A DNA stretch of 9,874 nucleotides from an uncultured Bacilli bacterium (GTDB lineage Bacteria > Bacillota_I > Bacilli_A > RFN20 > CAG-826), in the NCBI GenBank assembly GCA_934133115.1, contig CAKPAV010000046.1, positions 1 to 9,874 of the forward strand. Reading direction: 5' to 3'. The notes under the pieces are model-generated. The model made no database searches, was not told the origin of the DNA, and saw only the letters and a list, made by a program, of their open reading frames with translations. Shown piece by piece: positions 5,677 through 9,874 of this stretch. Positions within the stretch are counted from its first letter, which is position 1; each line of letters opens with the position of its first letter. A program made the position numbers and the translations under genes.

Positions 5677-7692
5677 TTACTTTGTCATTACTCTAACAGA
5701 TCTTCTAGCAATTGTAGTAGTACAATCACCAATAGTTGATTCTGTTTTAGCTTTAACTCTCATAATTACTTGCATTGGATATGTACATTGATATGATTTT
5801 CCATCAATTAATGTTAATTCTGCTCCTGAAGTTGTGTAAACACTAAATTCAAAATTAGTTGCATCACTTATTTCAAAATCATAATAATAAACATAATTTG
5901 CCATTGGAGATTTAACCATTTTTACTAAATAATATTTATATTCATTAGCATAGAATGTATTATTAGTGGAAGTGAATTTAAGGTCGGTAAATGAAGCTTC
6001 AGTTTGTTTATTTAAATTACATAAATCACATTTACCAGTAGTTAAATATAAATTATTATGCTCATGCAAATTAGTAATAACGCCTCTTCCAACAGTTTTA
6101 CCACCTTCATAAATATTAAATTCACCATTAATAACAAGTGGTTTAGGCATATCTAATGTAATAGTAATATTTTCTTCAGTAGTTCCCGGCATTATTAATT
6201 CAATATCTTCTGGGAATGTAAACTTACCACTAAATTGTGAGGAAGTATTAGTGAAACTTAATGTCGGATTATATCCATTATTTATTGGAGTATTTCTGCT
6301 ACCACCTTCATCTTTTGATAAAATTGTAACAGTAGCTTTAAATACATCGTAATTTTTAACTGTATTTAAAGCCGAAATAATATATCCCCTAGATAATTCA
6401 GATCTATCAACACCAGAGACTTTTAAATCAACTTCATCACCAATAGTGGCAGATGTTACTTTAACATTGTTTTTAGAAACATCGGTGACAGTAATTTCTT
6501 TATAAATATTATTAACGAAGAGTTTATCACCAACTTTTACAGTACCTTTAACAATCTTAGTACTAATAATTGTACTATCTCCTACTTTAAATACATCTTT
6601 AATACCACAATAGAATGGAGAAGCATCTAAAACAACTAATTCAAAACTATCTTTTCCTTCGATAGCAACTTGATAATTAGCATTATAATTAATTGATCCG
6701 GTAAAGCGAATAAATAATTCACTAGTAGGAATGCTAGCTCTACCTACAACATTATATTTAGCAGCAACGCAGAATGATATACTATTAGTATCAATTGTAC
6801 CAGTTGTAATTTCCAAATAATTAGCAACAGGATTTTCTACATAATTTATTGTATAAGGACCATCAGATATATAAATAATATCCTTATTAATAGTATACTC
6901 GCCAAAAGTAGAAGCTTCTAACCATTCATCAGTGCTTTTTAATTTAGCAACATATTCATAAGTTCCAGCATTAACTGGGACATTATTAGTGAATAAATTA
7001 TCACCTTTTTTTCTATATTCAACAGTTAAGCCACCTATATTATTAGTCATAGTAAGATAAGGGTCAACTGGTTGAGGTAATCCGTTATAAGTTAACTCCG
7101 GAATATTAGCTTTAATTTCTCTAGTTTTAGGAGCAAGCTTACTTCCTTCTATTGTTTTTTCTTCATGATATCCACAAACATCACAATCTCTTTGAATTAC
7201 TTTATCAACACCATAATTAGCTTCCACTTTGGTAGTCCATTCACCACTATGGCTAGCTTCATCAATTTTCATTACGTCATGAGTTGGAGCTAATTCATTA
7301 CAATTAGAAACATGCCAATGGCTATTTTCATCATGTATCCATTTAGAAGTATCATAACTATGTGTTGCTGTATCTTTAATAGTTCTAGTGGTTTTATAAT
7401 TACAAATAGAACAAATACCTTCTTCTACTTTATCTTTATGAACTCCAGCAGGAGTTTTTTCAGTCCAATTAAAAGTATGATTAGCTACATCTTTCTTTTC
7501 AGTACATGATGAATCTTTACATTCATGCCAGTGCTGTGTTTCATTATGAGTCCAAACATTAGAATAATCATGAACATGCGTAGATGTTTGTTGACTTGTA
7601 CTTGTACTATTTTTATTACCACAGCTTACAAGAGAACAAGTTAACAATAAAGCAAACATTGCGGCTATAATAGATGATTTTTTCTTATACAT
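5677..7692 (-). CDS. Surface lipoprotein with embedded EF-Tu domains 2-3 (no GTPase domain)
   Basis: A complete 671-residue exported lipoprotein. The signal peptide ends in lipobox LVSC with lipidated Cys24, followed by a Ser/Thr/Asn linker. Two H/C-rich repeats (39-104, 109-181) carry HWH and CxxC motifs. An MBG-like Ig domain follows (about 190-270: LTYNGLPQPVD ... VNAGTYEYVAK), then a beta-rich linker. Residues 359-443 match EF-Tu domain 2 (PFYCGIKDVF, KIVKGTVKVGDKL, GVDRSELSRGYII). Residues 444-540 match domain 3 (ILSKDEGG 457-464, NGYNP, MPG 501-503, EGGKTVGRGV 529-538). No G1/G3/G4 GTPase motifs exist, so translation activity is excluded. The C-terminal 130 residues, with H-E-H and a CDLC motif, are unrecognised. 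The start is ATG at 7692, with an in-frame stop 9 nt upstream. The function is probably surface binding, as for moonlighting EF-Tu adhesins; this is inference. Confidence 0.92.
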   Translation of the reverse strand: MYKKKSSIIAAMFALLLTCSLVSCGNKNSTSTSQQTSTHVHDYSNVWTHNETQHWHECKDSSCTEKKDVANHTFNWTEKTPAGVHKDKVEEGICSICNYKTTRTIKDTATHSYDTSKWIHDENSHWHVSNCNELAPTHDVMKIDEASHSGEWTTKVEANYGVDKVIQRDCDVCGYHEEKTIEGSKLAPKTREIKANIPELTYNGLPQPVDPYLTMTNNIGGLTVEYRKKGDNLFTNNVPVNAGTYEYVAKLKSTDEWLEASTFGEYTINKDIIYISDGPYTINYVENPVANYLEITTGTIDTNSISFCVAAKYNVVGRASIPTSELFIRFTGSINYNANYQVAIEGKDSFELVVLDASPFYCGIKDVFKVGDSTIISTKIVKGTVKVGDKLFVNNIYKEITVTDVSKNNVKVTSATIGDEVDLKVSGVDRSELSRGYIISALNTVKNYDVFKATVTILSKDEGGSRNTPINNGYNPTLSFTNTSSQFSGKFTFPEDIELIMPGTTEENITITLDMPKPLVINGEFNIYEGGKTVGRGVITNLHEHNNLYLTTGKCDLCNLNKQTEASFTDLKFTSTNNTFYANEYKYYLVKMVKSPMANYVYYYDFEISDATNFEFSVYTTSGAELTLIDGKSYQCTYPMQVIMRVKAKTESTIGDCTTTIARRSVRVMTK
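6073..6618 (-). other. EF-Tu domain 2-3 homology segment inside the lipoprotein
   Basis: This codes for residues 359-540. Similarity to bacterial EF-Tu runs collinearly through both beta-barrels. Domain 2 begins at PF..xIxDVF and ends at the LSRGYII region (EF-Tu: IERGQVLA). Domain 3 carries VTILSKDEGG, NGYNP (EF-Tu: GYRP), FPEDIELIMPG (EF-Tu: LPEGVEMVMPG) and EGGKTVGRGV (EF-Tu: EGGRTVGAGV). The last two blocks are specific to EF-Tu domain 3 rather than to generic translation-factor barrels. Confidence 0.9.
7150..7578 (-). repeat. Two tandem H/C-rich protein repeats
   Basis: Unit 1 is residues 39-104 and unit 2 is residues 109-181 of the lipoprotein. Both follow the pattern W-H-(N/D)-E-x-x-HWH ... 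C ... DV ... H ... WT-x-K ... DKV ... C-x-x-C-x-Y ... TI. The ordered His and Cys residues could bind metal. Similar repeats occur in large surface proteins of gut Bacillota. Unit 2 contains the stretch that is identical in DNA to the second paralog. Confidence 0.75.
7232..7294. repeat. 63-bp perfect direct repeat, copy 1
   Basis: This matches 9812-9874 base for base and reaches the window edge in the other copy, so the true repeat may be longer. It codes for LAPTHDV and MKIDEASHSGEWTT in both paralogs. At the other end, 7231 is G where 9811 is A, and the sequences then diverge quickly. Confidence 0.95.
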
Positions 7693-7733
7693 ATTACTTT
7701 ACACTATTTATTTTTTGTTTCCCAATAGTGCTT

Positions 7734-7743
7734 AACCTCCTTT
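7734..7743 (-). promoter_or_regulatory. Strong Shine-Dalgarno placed 41 nt before the lipoprotein ATG
   Basis: AAAGGAGGTT on the minus strand is a near-perfect ribosome binding site, but 41 nt separate it from the ATG at 7692, and an in-frame TAA (7699-7701) blocks an earlier start in that frame. Only ATT- or TTG-initiated mini-frames lie at normal spacing. It may be a standby site or serve a leader peptide. Directly before the ATG there is only a weak GTAAAG. Confidence 0.5.
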
Positions 7744-7755
7744 AAGATTAGGAAA

Positions 7756-7761
7756 ATTATA
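7756..7761 (-). promoter_or_regulatory. Candidate -10 box for the lipoprotein gene
   Basis: A perfect TATAAT on the minus strand (plus-strand ATTATA) lies upstream of the Shine-Dalgarno. The hexamer 17 nt further upstream (TTTTTG, 7779-7784) is a poor -35, so the promoter is uncertain. If used, transcription would start near 7749 with a leader of about 57 nt. Confidence 0.4.
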
Positions 7762-7851
7762 TTTTGACCTTCAACTAACAAAAACGACAATGATAATTTT
7801 CATCATTTTCCCACTTGGTAGAGAAATTATGATTGTTTTGCCCAAAAAAAA

Positions 7852-7896
7852 TTAACAAAGGAAGGCACAAAGATAATATAATTTTTTATTTTTCAT
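7852..7896 (-). other. 14-codon reading frame with ribosome binding site, possible decayed leader
   Basis: ATG at 7896 begins MKNKKLYYLCAFLC followed by TAA, with AAAGGA 10 nt upstream (7907-7912). The basic start and hydrophobic run resemble the beginning of a lipoprotein signal peptide. Past the stop the frame remains hydrophobic for about 25 more codons. It could be a regulatory leader, a dead third copy of the family, or chance. Confidence 0.2.
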
Positions 7897-8084
7897 TTAA
7901 AAATGTTCCTTTCAATATCAAGAATATTCTAACAACTAGATATAAATATAAGAAGTGTCATTTGGCACCCCCCTAATATTATTTTGTTAAATGAATGCCA
8001 CAAATTATTTGATGTGAAAACGCTTAATCGTTGATGTTTAACATCTATAAATTTTTATAAAAAAAACTACAAAAGCGCCGAGCC
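7897..8084. other. Intergenic spacer between the two paralogs, no gene seen
   Basis: No coding frame is convincing here. The stretch holds a short hairpin GTGTCATTTGGCAC (7956-7969) next to a C6 run that stands out in AT-rich DNA, a 5-bp hairpin (GATGT-TTA-ACATC, 8033-8045), and a TATAAATTTTTATA near-palindrome (8046-8059). Confidence 0.4.
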
Positions 8085-8123
8085 AAAAAAAGAAGTGATG
8101 CATCCACCAAGATACACCACTTC
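8085..8123 (-). terminator. Intrinsic terminator of the second paralog (same 32-nt hairpin)
   Basis: The hairpin 8092-8123 is identical to 5549-5580 and is followed on the minus strand by seven T (plus-strand A at 8085-8091). It ends transcription of the second paralog before the intergenic spacer, so the two paralogs are separate transcription units. Confidence 0.88.
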
Positions 8124-8154
8124 CGATTTGATAGTTTTGTAATTGTTTCTTATC

Positions 8155-8187
8155 GACTCAACTCTAGACCACCTAGATTTTAAAGAG
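8155..8187 (-). repeat. Conserved 3' UTR block, copy 2
   Basis: GACTCA ... CTAGACCACCTAGATTTT then AAAGAG matches 5603-5635 with a one-base deletion in the C run and small changes near the outer stem. The roughly 31 nt between this block and the terminator hairpin are not conserved, so the two pieces are conserved individually. Confidence 0.65.
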
Positions 8188-8244
8188 CATTAATTTTTAA
8201 ACTATTTGCTTTGATAGTCGCGGTAACGTCACCGCTCAGATTCC

Positions 8245-9874
8245 CTACTTTGACTTAACTATAACATTAACTCCGATAAATATATCATCGCCTGTGTAAA
8301 TCCATTCGCCAGTAGAATAAGCGAGTTCTCCTGCTCCTGCATTTCTATACAAATCAACAATGAGATATGAACCATCTACTTTACCACCAACTTCATTGTA
8401 TGCCACTCCACCGGTGCCAGGGATGCGTTGGTATTTAGCAATGGTCTTTCCGATAGCATAAAAATCTATGGTGATTTCATCGGTATCTTTGGCATTTTTA
8501 AGTATCTCGGCGACATCACTTCTATTTAAGTTGACTGCAAACGTTTTTTCACCAAGTTCGATAGGCTCAATGAAATCTTTGCCTTTGATTGCGGCGAACG
8601 CCATCCTACCACTTCTAACTCTTGTCGCTTGAGGAACTGCGGTGACTATACACTCAGCAATAGTTATTGCACTATTTTTAAGTGTGAATCTACGTCCGAC
8701 AAACGCAGGAACTTTTTTACCTTGGAAATCGATAGTAACGTTTTCAATCATTTCACCAGGTTTAATCATATCGGTGCCTTCAGGGAACGTGACTTTACCT
8801 GTTGTTTCACCGAATGTATCGGCAAAGGCAACCACTTTATTTCCCGTAGCAAGCGGAGCTTGATTGCCTTCTTCTTTTGTATACAATCTTATTGTTGCTA
8901 TAACTTTGCTATAACCAATAATCGTATCTGGCTTAGATAGCATATATCCACGACTAAGTTCAGCCTGCGTTGCGCCTACGATAAGTAAGCCTACTTCATC
9001 ACCAGCGGTTGCAGTTTCAACCTGTATAGCCGACGTACCTTTGCCCTTTTCGATTCTATTCACAGTGATTATCTTGCCGATTTCATTAACTAAAAGTTGG
9101 TCGCCTTTATTCACCGTGCCATTAGCGATTTTTGTTGTGATAATAACATCGCCAGTACTAGAAAGGGTGAACACGTCCTGGATTCCAGCATAGAAGGAAT
9201 CAGGAGCGTTATAAACAGTAAATCTAACCGTACCATATGCGCCTTTGTTAAGTTCGAAGTTGTCATTGTCCAAAGTTAACTCAAAAGCGCCGATTGTATG
9301 CATGCCAATCGCATAGTATGTTTCGGGAGCAAGAATTGTCACCCATTCTACGACGTTATTTGTCTCTTCTGCGACATTTATGCATGTCAAACCGAACTTT
9401 CCGCTTTCAAGGTTTTCCCCTAACTTTCTTTCAAAAACACCTGCGGGTAAAGTTACTTCGCGCTTGTTAATCATGATATACGTGGTGATTTCTCCGCCTT
9501 TCCATTCTGCAGTGCCATTTACGGTTGCTTTCACGGTATATTCACCGACGTTAATTGGAGCGGTTGTAGAAAACTCAGTGTCATTTTCACCTTTGTAAGT
9601 AATGATAATTTCGCCATCACCTTGACGATTGACTTTTGAAGGATCGATGTTAAAAGCCAAACCATCATAGGTTTTTTCCGTAACTAAATCTTTAGCAAAC
9701 GAAATAGTATTGTTTTTTGCGTCAAGAGCGGGAATTTCTTCACTATGGCTATATCCGCATATTGTGCAAGTGAATTTTTTTTCTCCGGCTACACCATAAC
9801 CTGCCGGTTTAGTAGTCCATTCACCACTATGGCTAGCTTCATCAATTTTCATTACGTCATGAGTTGGAGCTAAT
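8245..9874 (-). CDS. Second surface protein with EF-Tu domains 2-3 (N-terminus outside window)
   Basis: A paralog of the adjacent lipoprotein with 542 complete codons visible; the frame is open to the right edge, and the ATG at 9852 is an internal Met because the same LAPTHDVMKIDEA text is internal in the complete paralog. Counted from that Met: the end of an H/C-rich repeat (CTIC 29-32), an MBG-like domain (about 47-130, YDGLAF ... INVGEYTVKA), a second Ig-like segment, EF-Tu domain 2 (about 218-306: GIQDVFTL, KIANGTVNKGDQL, ELSRGYML), a more degenerate domain 3 (about 307-404: YTKEEGN, VTFPEGTDMIKPG), and an unrecognised C-terminal region of about 130 residues. No GTPase motifs are visible. 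Export is inferred from the paralog. The gene is clearly richer in GC than its neighbours. Confidence 0.88.
   Translation of the reverse strand, partial: LAPTHDVMKIDEASHSGEWTTKPAGYGVAGEKKFTCTICGYSHSEEIPALDAKNNTISFAKDLVTEKTYDGLAFNIDPSKVNRQGDGEIIITYKGENDTEFSTTAPINVGEYTVKATVNGTAEWKGGEITTYIMINKREVTLPAGVFERKLGENLESGKFGLTCINVAEETNNVVEWVTILAPETYYAIGMHTIGAFELTLDNDNFELNKGAYGTVRFTVYNAPDSFYAGIQDVFTLSSTGDVIITTKIANGTVNKGDQLLVNEIGKIITVNRIEKGKGTSAIQVETATAGDEVGLLIVGATQAELSRGYMLSKPDTIIGYSKVIATIRLYTKEEGNQAPLATGNKVVAFADTFGETTGKVTFPEGTDMIKPGEMIENVTIDFQGKKVPAFVGRRFTLKNSAITIAECIVTAVPQATRVRSGRMAFAAIKGKDFIEPIELGEKTFAVNLNRSDVAEILKNAKDTDEITIDFYAIGKTIAKYQRIPGTGGVAYNEVGGKVDGSYLIVDLYRNAGAGELAYSTGEWIYTGDDIFIGVNVIVKSK
8641..9201 (-). 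other. EF-Tu domain 2-3 homology segment, second copy
   Basis: Residues 218-404 from the Met at 9852. The order and spacing match the first copy, but domain 3 is more diverged: the EGGRTVGAGV block is reduced to LKNSAITIAECIV, and the NGYRP motif is lost (TGNKV). Domain 2 carries a few extra residues (IEKGKGTSAIQ) in the tRNA-pocket loop. Confidence 0.8.
9812..9874. repeat. 63-bp perfect direct repeat, copy 2 (reaches window edge)
   Basis: Identical to 7232-7294. It forms the boundary between an AT-rich, lipoprotein-like 5' part and the GC-richer body of the second paralog, and probably continues beyond the window. Confidence 0.95.

Noticed and set aside
6073..6618. A misassembled or fragmentary tuf gene
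   Set aside because: The reading frame is continuous with the signal peptide and repeats upstream and a unique C-terminus downstream. The sequence is well diverged from EF-Tu, and the same architecture occurs a second time.
8015..8028. Catabolite (cre-like) site TGAAAACGCTTAAT
   Set aside because: It matches most cre positions but lacks the closing CA and lies more than 250 nt from the candidate promoter of the downstream gene.
8629..8940. 103-codon plus-strand frame opposite the second paralog
   Set aside because: It is antisense to a strongly supported domain-bearing gene and has no recognisable product or ribosome binding site.
9852..9852. ATG at 9852 as the true start of the second paralog
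   Set aside because: The upstream codons read LAPTHDV in frame, exactly as inside the complete paralog, and there is no ribosome binding site or signal peptide.
1..9874. Use of genetic code 4 (TGA as Trp), given the Mollicutes-like composition
   Set aside because: All long frames are intact under the standard code with many TGG Trp codons, and none needs TGA read as Trp.
1..9874. tRNA, rRNA or CRISPR array
   Set aside because: No cloverleaf, rRNA-like segment or regularly spaced short repeats were seen on either strand.

Overview
The window comes from a low-GC Gram-positive lineage, most likely a gut or rumen member of the Bacilli/Erysipelotrichia or Mollicutes-related groups. The grounds are an AT-rich sequence, AAAGGAGG-type ribosome binding sites, a Bacillota-style lipobox protein, and surface proteins with H-W-H/C-x-x-C repeats followed by MBG-like Ig domains. 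Trp is read from TGG, no gene needs TGA to be read as Trp, and all five stops are TAA or TAG, so there is no sign of genetic code 4.

Layout. (1) Positions 1-3583, plus strand: the 3' part of a membrane-tethered, domain-permuted GH3 glycosidase, followed 2 nt later by a small four-helix membrane protein. A strong intrinsic terminator (3612-3652) ends this operon. (2) Positions 3653-3982: an AT-rich intergenic stretch with inverted repeats, ending in an excellent extended -10 promoter. (3) Positions 3983-5275, plus strand: an AAA+ ATPase of the DUF4143 type, transcribed alone. (4) Positions 5276-5676: a degenerate spacer with a possible transposase remnant, a 13-bp inverted repeat, and the 3' element of the convergent gene. 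(5) Positions 5677-7692 and 8245-9874, minus strand: two diverged paralogous surface proteins. The first is a complete lipoprotein; the second runs off the right edge, so its N-terminus is not visible.

The main discovery candidate is region 5. Both surface proteins carry, after H/C-rich repeats and an MBG-like domain, a segment that aligns clearly with domains 2 and 3 of elongation factor Tu. There is no GTPase domain, and several aminoacyl-tRNA pocket residues have changed. One copy sits on a protein with a clear lipoprotein signal. Surface 'moonlighting' of ordinary EF-Tu as an adhesin is well known; a dedicated exported protein family built on EF-Tu D2-D3 is, to my knowledge, not a described system.

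The two genes also share a bipartite 3' element (a structured block plus an identical 32-nt terminator hairpin) and a perfectly identical stretch of at least 63 bp in the N-terminal repeat region. Elsewhere they differ strongly in sequence and in GC content. This pattern suggests a multicopy, recombining family of surface proteins whose conserved flanks allow module exchange. The GH3 operon and the ATPase have no obvious functional tie to the lipoprotein pair beyond a shared surface or carbohydrate-niche theme.
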